Assembly (NCBI GenBank): GCA_012934845.2
Contig: WNNJ02003354.1
Span: forward strand, 38,253 to 102,252
From: Pomphorhynchus laevis
Taxonomy: Eukaryota; Acanthocephala; Palaeacanthocephala; Echinorhynchida; Pomphorhynchidae
DNA: 64,000 bases
Direction: 5' to 3'
The notes below the pieces were generated by a model. That model ran no database searches and was not told the origin of the DNA. It saw nothing but the letters and a program-made list of their open reading frames with translations. Shown here one piece after another: positions 43,861 through 56,059 of the stretch; within the stretch, counting starts at the first letter, position 1, and each line of letters starts with the position of its first letter. A program made the translations under genes and the position numbers.

Positions 43861-45220
43861 CACAAGCTGATCAGATCAGCTAACTGTTCTACGTATTTTA
43901 TACTATATATAAATAAAAAATAAAGATAAATAATACATAATTATAAAAGATTTCATACAATTGATATTTATATTTAATTATAAATATTAAAATAAATATA
44001 ATTAATTATATTTATACATTAATATACTTATATATTTATGTCAATAAATATATAAAATAAACTAATATTATATTTATTATTAATAACATGTTAATAATGA
44101 GTAAATTAACTAATAATTAGTTAATAATTGTATTAAATAAATAAAATTATAATTAATATAATTATATTTGCCTATAATTAGATCAGATATCTATGCCTTC
44201 GTATTTTATACTAAATATAAATTAAAAATAAAAATAAATAATTATAAATAATAAATGATTATATAAGATGTTATACAATTTATATCTATACAACGATAAA
44301 ATTTATTAAAATTTAAAATAAAAATCATTTTTTTCTATAGTTTAATATTTTTATAAATTGATGCAGTAGAATAAATATTAGAGATCATCATGAGAAAGTA
44401 CAATGTTATCAGGTTTCGGCTCTTTTTCATTAACCCAAGCATTACAGCGTTGATCGTGAAGAATAATGCACTATGAGATCAACTGTCTAATAAAATGTTT
44501 GAATAAAAATTCACAGATTTTGTATTTTTGTTTTAAATTAAAATGCACGAAAAATATGTCGAATATCAACGTATTCGATAATTCAGATATTTGATATATG
44601 AACTCGTTTTTTATCAAATCAGATAACTGAGTCTACGTATTTTGTACTATATATAAATAAAAATAAAGATGAATAATAAATAATTATATAAGATTTTATA
44701 CAATTTATATTTATACAACGATAGTATTTATAATTAAAATTTAAATAAACATAAATTTTTATGAATTGACAAAGTCATAACAGACGATGTATCAGAATAA
44801 AGATTAGAGGTCATCAGGAGGAACTTCTATGTTATCAGGTTTCGGCCTCTATTCCTCATGATTTCACATAACGATATAATAAAAATACGAGTTTATACCG
44901 TAATACGATTTTATACTGTAAATAACAGATAAATCAATATATGAATAGTGAATAGTTTAAGGCGAATAGTTTAATATATAGACTATCATTAAATAAAGAA
45001 AAACTTATTATAAGTAATAAATGATTAATAAATAATCAGATAACTGAGTCTACGTATTTTATACTACATATAAATAAAAAATAAAGATAAAACATAATTA
45101 TATAAGATTTCATAGTTATAGTTAAAATTTAAAATAAAAATCAATTTTTTGAATTGACTAATAAATAATATAGTGTATTCGAATAAGGATTAAAGATCAT
45201 CAGGATGAACTGTTAGCAAC
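43861..45220 (-). repeat. Reversed PLE tails
   Basis: Tail copies on the minus strand: 43861-43980 (TCAGCTAACTGTTCTACGTA), 44180-44350, 44428-45005 (the duplicated block below) and 45035-45215 (TCAGATAACTGAGTCTACGT, later CATCAGGATGAACTG). The tails follow one another in the same orientation. Confidence 0.6.
44428..45005 (-). repeat. 578-bp interspersed repeat, copy 1
   Basis: Nearly identical to 59746-60325, with only a few differences (one-base and three-base length changes and single substitutions such as ACGATTTT for ACGAGTTT). On the minus strand it contains the PLE tail boxes (AACTTCTATGTTATCAGGTT reversed, then CAGACGATGTATCAG), plus about 150 bp of non-PLE sequence at the far end. 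The flanks differ, so this is a dispersed repeat, not a tandem one. Confidence 0.9.
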
Positions 45221-45669
45221 AGTTAAAAATTTAAATTTAAAATTTAAAATTAAATTTAAAATTTCTAAACATCATTGCATTTTTACAGATAAAACAATAT
45301 TAATGAACTTTTTTGATCACCTGCAAATTTTAATATTGGCGCCAGATAGCGAAGAAATCACAACTTATGAAAATAATCTATTTAACGAATTATGATGCAA
45401 GGTATTTAATTGAATTCCTCTTTCGAAATCAACTAATAGTCACCGATATTGATAGAAATTAATGATCCATAAATAACTGTATTCTTTTAAAAATACCGAT
45501 TTGATTTTAATGCTAAGATTTTTGTGTGATATTAGGCTAAAGTAAAAAAAACACAAATTGGCAATCTCATTAACAACAAACGAATTAAATTAAACTGCTT
45601 ATTGAACACGATGTCATAATATTATGAAATAATATTTGAAATAATTGTGGCGTACGTTTAGACGTTCTC
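45221..45669. other. No gene recognised
   Basis: AT-rich spacer before LINE-E. Nothing distinctive. Confidence 0.5.
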
Positions 45670-47600
45670 TCGCTTTCAAACGTGCCTACATCGGCTAAAA
45701 TTTCAGAAACGCTATTCGTACGAAGAGGGTATCACCATGGATGCATTTTGAACCCTAGGAGGATTTGGTCATATGTAAGAAAAAACAAAATTTTTGTCAC
45801 CACAGTTAGCTCAATTCAAACGCCAACTGAGACTTTAAGCAGCCATCTCATATCGCACAACATTTTGCTGATAGCTTCTCAGTGCATGCTTCAATTACTG
45901 ACAAAGAGCGTGACTTTAGTTGGATGTATGTTCCGATTGCACATCGGTGTTGTGTTCGTCCACACAGAGTTCATGATGTGTTGAACGAGATTATGAAGCT
46001 TGATCCGCTTGCATCTCTGGGAAAAGACAATAGTACTCCCTTTCTCGTCAAAACCCCAGCTAACGTAATGTGCAATGGTTTAACTCTGTTTTTCAAATAT
46101 AGCTTGCTCACATACTGAGAGTCGGAAATATTCAATTGTGGTACCCATTCCCAAAAAGCATTCTGCTAGCTTTTGTGCGGACTTTCGGCCCATCAGTTTG
46201 ACCAGTGTATTTTGCAAACTCTTAGAAAGACTAACAGCTAGTAGAAGCAGAGATCATCTGAATTGTAATCATATATTGGCTGATTATCAACATGGTTTTT
46301 CAGGATTGGACGTTCATGCCTAACTAATCTACTAACTACGTGTGAAAAATTGACAGATGCTCTGAGTGCTGGGTTTCAGGTTCATATAGTCTTCCTTGAC
46401 TTTTCGAAAGCCTTTGATAGGGCATCACATGACGGCATAGTTTCCTTACTGTATCACTATGGACTCCGTTCATATATTTGTGAGTAGGCCAGGCAATTTC
46501 TATCGAATATTTTTTAGAGTTTGTGTAGGAGGTGTGCTTACTGACTTGTTGAATTTTAGTTCTGGATTGCCCTAAGTATCAGTCCTTGGCCCACTGCTCT
46601 ATATAATCTTTACGAATGATTTGCTACTCCACTTATCATGATCTCATCTAGCTTTTGCAGACGATCTAAAGATTTGGTCGATCATTAGAAGTCCTGCTGA
46701 TCGAGTATCTTTACCAAATGATATGATCTTTCTGTCCAATTGGTGCGAATCTACTGGATTATGATTAAATGCTGAAAAATGTGTCCTTATGCAATTATAG
46801 CCCGTCTGAAACTCTGAGATACTATATTGGAGACGTTGCCTTAAAGGAAGTGTCTTAACGTAAAGATTTTGGTATTATTGTACATCGATTTTTAAAAACA
46901 AAAATGACCACTGACTCTACCCTAGCTTTAGCTGCTCGGGCATTATATTGTATAAAAAGCGCATTCCTCAGGTTAAGCTGTCAAATGTTCAAGATATTAT
47001 TCACCTCTCTCGTCGGGCCACACTTGGAATACTGCATTCAGGCTTGATTTCCTATCACAGAGCGAGAACTATTAGACCTGGAGTATATTATTAGGCGGGG
47101 TTCGAGGCTCTGTGTTCGCTTAGGTGGTAGTGATAATCATGTACGTCTTAGTCGTATTGGAATGCTCTCTGTACGTGAGAGGTTCATAGCTTTAAAAATG
47201 CTTTGTCTATGGCACATGTCAAATAGTGCGGTTGGTTATCCCACTGATGTAATCACTAGTCAGGTAGGAAAGTTGCGGGCCAAGTAGAGTTGTATAAATC
47301 TTGATTTGGCAGATTATCGAAAATTTTTAGACTGTCGAGGAGAGGAATTAACATGTGAAATTCGCTACCCGATGAATTCGTTGCTGATCCAAGCTTGATT
47401 ACATTTAAATCACAATGTTGCATATGGATACGTGAACAACGCCGCCATTCAGCAGCTCTACTGAACTATCTTATTTAGCTACGATCCGTTGAATGACTAT
47501 TTGCCTTTGGTTTTTTATTTTTGTTTTTATTGAATATGCCTGAATAGCTTTTTTGGCTTTGGCATGCATTTGAATAAATTAATAAATATATAATATTAGT
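45670..47600 (+). mobile_element. LINE-E (CR1-like), heavily decayed
   Basis: Scattered frames spell a reverse transcriptase: VVPIPKKHSASFCADFRPIS and a LADYQHGFS segment (46138-46323); then, in other frames, a VFLDFSKAFDRASHDG-type palm motif (about 46390-46435) and a thumb region to about 47470. The 3' end has GCATTTGAATAAATTAATAA. Many stops and shifts make this the oldest LINE in the window. The upstream part (45690-46120) is weakly coding-like and may be the domain before the polymerase. Confidence 0.7.
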
Positions 47601-47639
47601 AATATTAATATGAGTTTTATTAAGTCCATGGGAATCTAG

Positions 47640-48310
47640 GATTAAGAAAAAACAAAAATATATACATAGGTCATGGCCACATCTAGAAAACTCTTCAAAT
47701 TTCTATCATGTTTTTCTTTGAATCGTCCGTCAGTCACGAAAACTTCCAAATAAACATAGGTGTCTGCATTTTCTCTTTATGAATTATCCAAGTAAGAACT
47801 CATTGAAATGCAGAAACAGCATTTGTGAGACCGAACGGTAGGCGCTTGAAATGGTATAAACGTCCATTCGCCTCGAAAATAGTATACTGAAGCTTGTGAT
47901 TTCTCAGCAAAATTTGATGGTGTGCTAACTTCATATCTAGACATTTGTAAAATAATAGGGAACCAGTTTGTTGATCAAATAATTGATTCTCTGGTACTGC
48001 AAGGCATCAAACTGTGTAAATTTTCTGACAGTAGCCATCAATCCGTTGTCGTTCTGACTCACAGTAAGTACTTGAGCGTGCCATGGAGATTGACTAGGTT
48101 CTATAATCTCGTCGGATAATAGTTGTTCAATTTGGCTGTTAATATATGATTTATCGGTTGAATATCTACTAGATTTTGTCGCAATAGGATGGGTATACTC
48201 TTTCAGAAATTTTAATAGTTTCGTAGACTTGACTGTTAAAGCTACTGCAGACCCGATTGAAAAACAAGTATCAAGACCGTTGCAATTCATTAATAACAAA
48301 AAATATCTTT
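47640..48310 (-). mobile_element. Fossil Ty3/Gypsy-type LTR retrotransposon fragment
   Basis: A short remnant of the polymerase region, reading from about 48300 toward 47640. It includes the entry to the reverse transcriptase with INSQIEQLLSDEIIEPSQSP, which fits the Gypsy signature. No LTRs, gag, integrase or envelope are recognisable nearby. It is broken and old, with multiple lesions, and is only a small part of an element. Confidence 0.65.
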
Positions 48311-49511
48311 AAATAAATAGACTACAAAATATGAAATTTAAACATAAGGATGACAAAATATTGAATTTTACACTCGGGTTCGATTTACATACATGATGTT
48401 CGCTTCACATACCGTTCGCTTTACAACTCATCACAAAAATTTACCTATTTGAAGAAAGTTTGCAGTCTTTAGGTCAAAACAAAAAGTTTGTATTCCGTAC
48501 ATGGTAATAGGGAGTAGCATGAATGGAAAAACGTAGGACCACTTTAAAAGAATAAACATGGGCTACTAGGACATGAAGTTCGCATACCGACATTTTAGTC
48601 TTTTAAATCGAAGTGCAGCGCAAACTACCAACGAAACGATAACACTATAAGTATTTGTAACTTTTACTGATTTCTAAAGGCGTACTCTCAAGAGAGATGA
48701 TTATCGCGACCATACTCACAGTATAGTAAAATTTCACATTGAAAAAATTTAATAGATATGATATTATCGATAAGTCATCTGTGTAAAGAACAAAATCAAT
48801 TGACAAATAATAGCGGCTGAGCGGGCCACCTCACATAACATCTTTGCTAATAGCAAACGGTTCTGACTGTTTGGATACAACGTACATGGACGAACGACTG
48901 CTGAAGCAATCAAAATCGCGATTTTGTACTCTCAAGATTATTCAAAGTAGACATGTAACGGCGTAACCCGAACTGTTGTAATTTATAAGAAATTCTCTTG
49001 CAATTTTCTTAGTCAAGCAAAAATGTGTTCAAGCGTGGAATTATTTGCAAATTCTGAACTTATAAAGGATTCTACAAGTGCTGGAAGCAAGGTAAGTGTT
49101 TTATTTCTAATAATTTGTAATATGCGGAGGCACTCCCTCCAATACAAAAGAATACAAATATGGTTATAATAATAAAGATTTTATTAAAAACACAAACGTA
49201 GTTGGAAAGGATTTGTCAAACATTGGAGTATACAAGCAAAAAATGTAAGGATTACATTAACACATAAGTAGAGGATTCTAGCAGACGGAGGCCAGTGGTC
49301 TTATCGCATGATCTCAATATCTCCCTTCTGTTCGAAACTCATCCCCTTCTTCAAAGATTTGTTTATAAGTCGGAAAGAACCTTTCACTGCCCGTTTTCTT
49401 AAAGGACTTACACTTCCGAACTCCACACCGCAGCCAAGGCCATCGCAGGTGAGACAACTTCGGAACTTAGTCAAGAAGTTTAGTGGTATTGAGTTTGGTT
49501 TGTAGTAAGGT
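48311..49511. other. No gene recognised
   Basis: Mixed-composition DNA. A plus-strand frame at 49308-49505 (65 residues, LTLPNSTPQPRPSQVRQLRN) is of even composition but unidentified and overlaps a similar open stretch on the other strand. It may belong to the unit at 49512-50070. Confidence 0.4.
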
Positions 49512-50070
49512 TTATTTTCTTTTGAATTTCCAACACGTTACTGAATCAGAGAAACAACCACAACCGGAAGATACGAGCCTCTGTAGAACCATGGTTTTGC
49601 TACTGTTATCTGACAAAACATCAATTAAACAAACAATATTAAAAGCATCCACAGTGCCAACCCCAGAACTATAAGCCCAGGTGTCCTCACAATCCTCATC
49701 ACTTTCGTTTCCAGTTCTGCTATCAGTATGAGCATTATCACAATCGCATTCGGTTTCAATTCTGTAATCAGAAAAGTCTCCAGATCGTGCATCTGCATAG
49801 TTGATAAATCCCACATTGATTCCTCCATGAACATACACAGTGCCATCACAACCCTCGACAGATAGTTCATCACAACCGTAACCTATAAACTCCTGGAGGT
49901 TAACTTCGACATGATCAAAGAAAATTCAGAAAAGAATGTTTAAGAGAGCGTTCAAGGCGTTCAAAACAATCATCCCGATCATCCACAGTATACGCCCGAC
50001 GACTGTCCAACGTTGGCAGTGACTCCGAGAACGATTCATAAGCAAAATTCATTAAACCAGCTGCCCTCAT
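49512..50070 (-). CDS. Unassigned acidic Cys-rich reading frames
   Basis: Two overlapping frames on the minus strand. The first (50070-49915, 51 residues) starts MRAAGLMNFAYESFSESLPT and includes DDRDDCFERLERSL. The second, open from 49925 to 49512, reads VNLQEFIGYGCDELSVEGCD, then GGINVGFINYADARSGDFSD, and an acidic Cys-rich part (TECDCDNAHTDSRTGNESDE). The composition is exon-like. A single host gene with a frame change or a missed intron is possible, as is a transposon product. I do not recognise the family. Confidence 0.35.
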
Positions 50071-50269
50071 AGTTAGGTTTTAAAGGTTACTTACAAATTC
50101 TTTTGAAGCTCCGACGTGCATAATCGTGTGTTGGTTGTGATTTGCTTGATTAATCAAATATGGTTATTATTTTCCCCTAATACCGTTAGCTACCAATCAG
50201 CACTTCAACAAATTTCTTCGTGATTTTGTAGTTTTAATCAAAATAGGATCTTGATTAACTCTGCGAGAT

Positions 50270-51800
50270 CGGTCGGAATTTCCTACGGGATATCTTTTGA
50301 TAACGCCTATATGATCAACGAATATATGGAACACGCATAAAAGCTTTTAAAAGACACTTCAACGGTTACTTATAAGCCTATCCAGGCGACGGTTAAACTA
50401 ACAAATATTATAAACTCTCTAGAGGAAGAAGATTTAATAGAACTCTAAAATCAATTTAAACTCACAAATTTTATATTCATAAAGGGTAAGAGAGACATCC
50501 CCCTACCTGTGGCATTTGCTCAAACGACGAAAGATAACGCTATGATTCTTTCAAATTCTTCTAGATGAAACCCCTTTATGTGATGTAACATAAAATTTTT
50601 ATTCATCAATAGTGATAATCTCACGTATCCCCACTGAAACAAGTGCCATTGCTAGGGACACTGGGGATCCGGTTGTAAAAAGCCTAAATGCTGTGGGATC
50701 TGCTCTTCTAAGGAAAAAGAGCATCTAGCTTCCTGCAAGAGCATCCAGCTTTTTGCACAGCAGCACCTTACTGCTAGAACTGCGACCTGTCACATCCTGC
50801 GCGGTCCCATTGATGCTTGTTGCTCAAAGCATATCAGAAGATGCATATTAAGAATAAATCTTTAACAGGGGTAACTTCGCATAATTACAATACTGTCGCC
50901 AGAAGCCCAGCGCCGACGATGGACGAATTATTGAAAATTATAGACAATAAAATAGCGGAAAATATGAAGTCCGTTGAAACCCCAATTTTAAGATTGACTG
51001 AAGCGGTGTTGACGCCACCTGCACTTCCGACAACTTCGGTTCCTCCGTTCACTAAACGCACATCCATTCGGACAGCGCTTCCCCCTTCGATTGTCGAAAG
51101 AGGGCACAAAATGGTGCATCAAGGGAAATGATGATGCCGCACCCAGCAAATGAACAATCAGTGGACTGTTGTAAGACCAGATGCAGGAAAGGCAACCTTC
51201 CCTCCTCTGAACCTAACTAGTGGGTTCTGCTGCCCCTCTTAGTTACAACAACAGCATAGGAAGTTGTCCAGAACTTTTTTCACTGAATCTCATTCAGTGG
51301 AACTCGGGAAATGCTTCTGCTCTATACCTTTTATCTGATCGTGATGCATATGTCAAGTCCTTTAGGAGACTGGATCTATCCAGTCACCCAGGACATTACT
51401 AAATATATTCTAAAGCTAATAACTACCCACTTCAATATGTACATAACCCCCTCACTCCTCATCATCTCAAATTTTTTCTACCCGTAGTGAAGTGCTCTTT
51501 CAGAATTTCCCTCCTACTGAACTATTCTTGTCCATCCCTGTCTTGTTTAGAGATAACACTCTGGAAGAACGATAAACGTATCAGCATAGCCAATGTCTAT
51601 ATCCAGACAGGAGAGTATCACAAGAACCGTGACATCCTGGATCGTTTATGATGTAGCAGCTATGGCATGTTACTTGAAGACTTCAACTACATAACTTGGC
51701 CTTGGATTAACCTCTATCCGCCAGCGAATTAGGATATGAGAGGTGGTAAGTTGTTGGCGCGACTGCTCAGTACAAATAGGTTTTTACAACCACATCCTTT
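50270..51800 (+). mobile_element. LINE with zinc-knuckle ORF1 and endonuclease, decayed
   Basis: The frame at about 50290-50560 gives an ORF1-like region with FAQTTKDNAMILSNSS. Next comes a knuckle-like segment (GHWGSGCKKPKCCGICSSKE at 50655-50715) and a Cys/His-rich continuation. A spacer frame (50817-51131) is Pro/Thr-rich. The start of an APE endonuclease follows: LNLIQWNSGNA (51270-51305), later KRISIANVYIQTGEYHKN (about 51565-51620). The order fits I/Jockey-group elements. Frames change several times and the reverse transcriptase is missing, so it is a dead 5' fragment. Confidence 0.6.
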
Positions 51801-52039
51801 AAATTTTAAATTTTTTATCGATAAAAGTTGTTATTATTCCATTTAACACAAAGATTTTTAGACTGCAAATATAAGTAAAATAACTTTTTTCTTGTTTTGT
51901 TTGTTAGCGCAATATTTTCGAGGGTTAAACAAAATTCACTATATCTGAACAATTTTATAAAATTGGTCCTACTTTATCACAATTTTAAAATTTGTTACAA
52001 AATTAGGAAGTGATAGCGCTAACGAAATTTAAGTTAAAA

Positions 52040-53089
52040 ATGCTAGTCTTCTTTTTCATGGTGAGTTTAAGTGTAGAGGTTTATGTGTCCGAAAAAACTA
52101 CGGAAGGTAAGTATGAATTTGTGTAAATACTGATCTGGTATAACTTTAAATAAAAATGAATTTTGATGCTGTAAAATATGCTAATGTAATAAAAGAGGTA
52201 AATTTTATTTTTAGCTAGTCAAGCGATTGTTAAAGCAATTTTATTTATTGTGCTTAATATGATAATCCGGGTTCATTTAAAAACTGTGGTAGAAGTTCCT
52301 TTGGTGTCGAGTCTCGAGTACGGCAGCTGTGAATATGAAAAATGCGAAAGCCACTTCTCAGTCGAGTTCGATCAGTCGCTTTCTGAAGTAGGTAATTTGA
52401 CATTAGTTGATAGTGTAAGGATAACTGTGCACATACAGAAACAGAATGCTCAAAGGATATATGTATGTCGATTGTTTAAAAATAATACTTATATGTCGAA
52501 ACGATGCGATCAAAAACCCTTACCCATGTTCAACATTACACGAACGCGTAAAGTGATAATTGTACATTATGTAGATAAACTACCAGAGGATAGATATATA
52601 CGTCTTCATAATATACACCGTCAAATAGGATATCGACTCATGTATCAACTTCACCAATTTAGAGGTTTCGCCGCTGCTGCTCAAATAAGACCGAAGCCTA
52701 AGGAAGATCAGTACTTTTCCCTAACTGAATTCCTGCAGTACAGAAATGCCTATAATCAGCTGCTTTGTGCTAGTGACGATGGTAAAAATTGCTGTCCTGT
52801 AAGTAAATTTCTTCACAGATCGGCATTCGGTTTACATACGTTAGTTGCGCCTACAGTGATTCCGATAACGAAATGTCAAGGTAGCTGCCAGAATAGAGCC
52901 GTGAAGCCTAATTCATTTAATATCGAAAGCACAATACTAGCCGAATGGCTATTTGGCAAGAAAACATGTTGTAGTATTGACGCGTACGAAGATATTTATA
53001 CGGAATTTCGACAAAATAACGGCACATCGTTGATATTAACTCTTAAAGGAGGGGCTAGAACCTGTAAATGCATTGGGGATATATTCTAA
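52040..53089 (+). CDS. Divergent TGF-beta superfamily ligand 2
   Basis: Two exons: 52040-52106 (ATG at 52040, donor GTAAGT, phase 1) and 52215-53089 (after TTTTTAG), joining to 313 residues. The N-terminus MLVFFFMVSLSVEVYV is a short signal peptide; a second hydrophobic stretch (AILFIVLNMIIRV) begins exon 2. Residues about 50-210 are prodomain-like. Residues 215-308 show the knot: NCC, then HTLVAPTVIPITKCQGSC, KKTCC and RTCKC, with spacings of about 27, 26 and 30 residues. Five residues follow the last Cys. As in ligand 1, the Trp residues of the first loop are lost and no clear furin site is seen. The two genes are about 9 kb apart in opposite orientation and share layout but little sequence outside the Cys frame, which suggests an old or fast-evolving pair. 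Confidence 0.75.
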
Positions 53090-53820
53090 CACATTTTAGA
53101 GACATAAATTACAAATATTTAAATCTTTACAAACATTTAAATTTATTATTGAATAATAACTTAAATATAGAGATTATAACTTGATACTTTTGTTTAGTAA
53201 ATGAATATATTTATTAGTTTATTCAATTCCATTAACTTAGATAATAAGTTATAGGGTTATTGTAAACGTGTTTTTACAAAATATAATTATTAATAGTAAC
53301 GTTGATCAAGATCATTTGACTTGATCAGCATAAACAATAAGTTTAATTGATCAAATGAAATGTACAGCGTATCGATAATTAATTTAAGATGTCAATAAAT
53401 ATATTATGTTTTGAATAAGCATTGAATTATTTTTTACGCTTTCGGTAATTTATATACTAGAATTTCTCAAATATTATATTTTGGAACCGAGAAGTTCTTG
53501 TTTCCGTTTAAATAATATTTCTGTTATTAAGAAATAAATATTTTTTCAATGAATTGACTAACATTTTAATTAATTCTGGAAGCATAAAATACTATTATTG
53601 TAGGTATATTTTAATACACTATATCAATAGTGTTACTAAACATTTACGATAGAAAAAGTATGCATTTTATGAAAGTCATACTAATTATTTTTAAAAATTA
53701 GCAAAGGGATATATTTCTTAGTTTTTTTTCAATTAAATTAACTTAAACAATAAGTTATAGGCTTATTTTAAACGTGTTTTTATAACAAGGTATTAATGTT
53801 AACTCTATATTGAAATAAGG
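53090..53820. other. 3' flank of ligand 2; no gene
   Basis: AT-rich. Two related stretches (ATAAGTTATAGGGTTATTGTAA at 53240 and ATAAGTTATAGGCTTATTTTAA at 53750, each followed by ACGTGTTTTTA) indicate an old duplication of about 500 bp spacing. Confidence 0.6.
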
Positions 53821-54110
53821 CATTACGCTCAATGACAGCAGAGGAGATATATCATTAGCATGTATTTGCCCCACGGATATAATTTGTCATGAGTAGTCTA
53901 AATCTGATAACATATCAGTTTCTCTTGTTAACATCTTATATCAATTCCAATATTTTAATAATATTATATTTTAATCGATTTTTAAAAATACATTTTTCAA
54001 AACATTCTTACCTTATATAAATCTGAATTGTGTAAAATCGTGATAGTAAAATATTTATTTTTTAATGTATATAGTATAAAATACGCAGACTCAATTAACT
54101 GACCTTATTG
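53821..54110 (+). repeat. PLE tail copy
   Basis: Contains GCAGAGGAGATATATCATTA, then AGTCTAAATCTGATAACATA, then CAGTTTCTCTTGTTAACATC, and ends in AAAATACGCAGACTCAATTA. Diverged. Confidence 0.6.
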
Positions 54111-54740
54111 ATATTCATATAAAAATATAAATTTGAAATACAATAATAGCTTTATATCTTTATTGTATATTTAAAAATAATTTCGGTGATAATTACCAAA
54201 AGATATTTTTTTCTATATAAAAATTTTATATAAAATATAGGTTTTGTATTTTTATTAAACATTTTATATGTATGTAATAAATTGTATCTTATTATATAAT
54301 TATAGTCATAAAATATGAAAACAAATAAATAGTTGTTTACCTATCATTAAGGTGTAAATAACAAAATTAATCGAATTAATTAATTAAATTAATAGCTTTT
54401 TTAAAAGTCATCTCTAAAAATATAAAATTCATCTTTATAATATTTGAGTAACTAATCAATTATCTGAAAAATGCGTTTAAAATTAACATTTAATAAATTC
54501 AACAGAACAGTGAGGACTTTCGGATCCCATGCTATTTGAAAAAGTTTTAAATTTATGTTTTAAATTAATTTTGAAATAAATTAAATTTATTAAAGATAAG
54601 AATTAAAATAGTTTGAAAATTTTAAATTAAAATCAAATTGCATCTTATAAATATAGAACAAATTGTTAAATGAAATTTAAATGTATAAATTGCATTAATG
54701 ACATTAATAAAACACTGACGTTATTCATAAATGGTAAAGT

Positions 54741-54812
54741 ATGGAAGCAAACTTTGATACGGTTTATAAATTTCCCAAAATTTACGGCAAAAAAGGATTT
54801 CTCCCTAAGCTG
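54741..54812 (+). CDS. Candidate first exon of an unidentified gene
   Basis: ATG at 54741 opens 24 codons (MEANFDTVYKFPKIYGKKGF, then LPKL) of non-AT-driven composition, ending exactly at a good donor, GTAAGA (phase 0). No second exon could be placed with confidence; the plus-strand frame at 56782-56970 is one possibility. It could be a chance frame. Confidence 0.35.
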
Positions 54813-55616
54813 GTAAGAGAACTTTTTTCATATGATCATTTCTGACTGAAAATTGCCATATGATCATTCAATATCGACAAATTATAAAAATTATTATGAT
54901 TATCATCACTAAAAGTATAAAATAAATAAAAATTATTAAAACTTTTATTTAAAAATCAGCCTGTAATTTGAACTTATAACAAAAATTGTTCCTAAATTGA
55001 TGCTTGATAGTAACGTAAACTGTTAATAACTTCTCGTAATGACAATATTTTCAATTTGAATCCCAGCTCTACCATTATATTTCACTAACAATCTATGGGA
55101 ACATTTTTAATTGCTACTGATTTAAAATACTATAAATAATATTATGTAAATTATATTAATAATTACTATATTAATAATATTAAAATCATATTATGCCAAC
55201 ATTTTGAAATTTAATTAGTTTATATTATACACACTGACTTTGTGGTTTAAGCATCATTTTCACATGTTGCTTTTTATGTTAAACGATTTATATTTGGCAT
55301 ATCATCAAGGATAAAATTAATTAAAAAAGTGCATATCGCATAAAAATCATATTTTCGATAAAAGAATTTTCATATAAAATAACTTTGAAAAGTAAATGTA
55401 GATTAATTTAAAAAACTTGACTTTAGTTGAGTACCATATGGGATTGTTACATTATCTTCGATTTGAAATAAGTTCTTTGACGATTGAAATGTAATACAAT
55501 GTAAATATGAAGATATATGAAAATAAGTAAACCTAGTTCGACAACCAGAGCATTACAGCCGTTAAAAAGTGAGATTTCATTGAAAATATCCATTTGATTC
55601 TTTCAATATTAATTTA

Positions 55617-55823
55617 TTTATGGTATGAACAAAAGAAACGAAAATTTATTCGATAAATAGTTCCAGTTCAATATTTCAATAGCTGCCGCTATCATTAGGA
55701 ACTACTGATGTTGGTAGCAGCAGGAACATCAGTAGTTTCTGATGATGATAGCAGCAGTTATTGAAATTTGGACTGGACATTTCTATTAAATAAATTTTCG
55801 TTTCTTTGGTTCCATACTATAAA
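55617..55823. repeat. Foldback repeat with about 95-bp arms
   Basis: Left arm about 55617-55712 and right arm about 55724-55823 are inverted copies at roughly 85% identity (for example AAGAAACGAAAATTTATT against AATAAATTTTCGTTTCTT, and ACTACTGATGTT against AACATCAGTAGT), with a short loop. It is unrelated in sequence to the foldbacks at 30.4 and 61.3 kb. Confidence 0.8.
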
Positions 55824-56059
55824 TAAAAAGTGAGATCTCAGTTTAAACTTTAATTCAAGTAATTGTATATTTTCATAATGATAATGGTAGCAATTTACGA
55901 ATATCGGCGCAAAATAATTGCATTGTTTAGTTCCATTGATAATAAACCACCGAATTTCTCAAATCACTTTTATTCGAAACTATATTTCGAAAAAGTCATA
56001 GCTAATAATTACGAAAAATTAAAGATTTAGTAGAAAACATTCCAACTTCGAATAAACGA

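Larger units (their letters stand above)
54111..56059. other. Mostly AT-rich; one candidate exon and one foldback repeat
   Basis: No gene can be assembled apart from the candidate exon at 54741-54812. The foldback at 55617-55823 is listed separately. PLAA ends at 56060 on the minus strand. Confidence 0.5.

Noticed and set aside
47640-48310. A complete LTR retrotransposon around the Gypsy-like fragment
   Set aside because: No flanking long terminal repeats and no other pol or gag domains were recognisable; only a short fossil is supported.
49308-49505. Plus-strand 65-codon frame
   Set aside because: No domain, overlapped by comparable openness on the other strand; not enough support for a separate gene.
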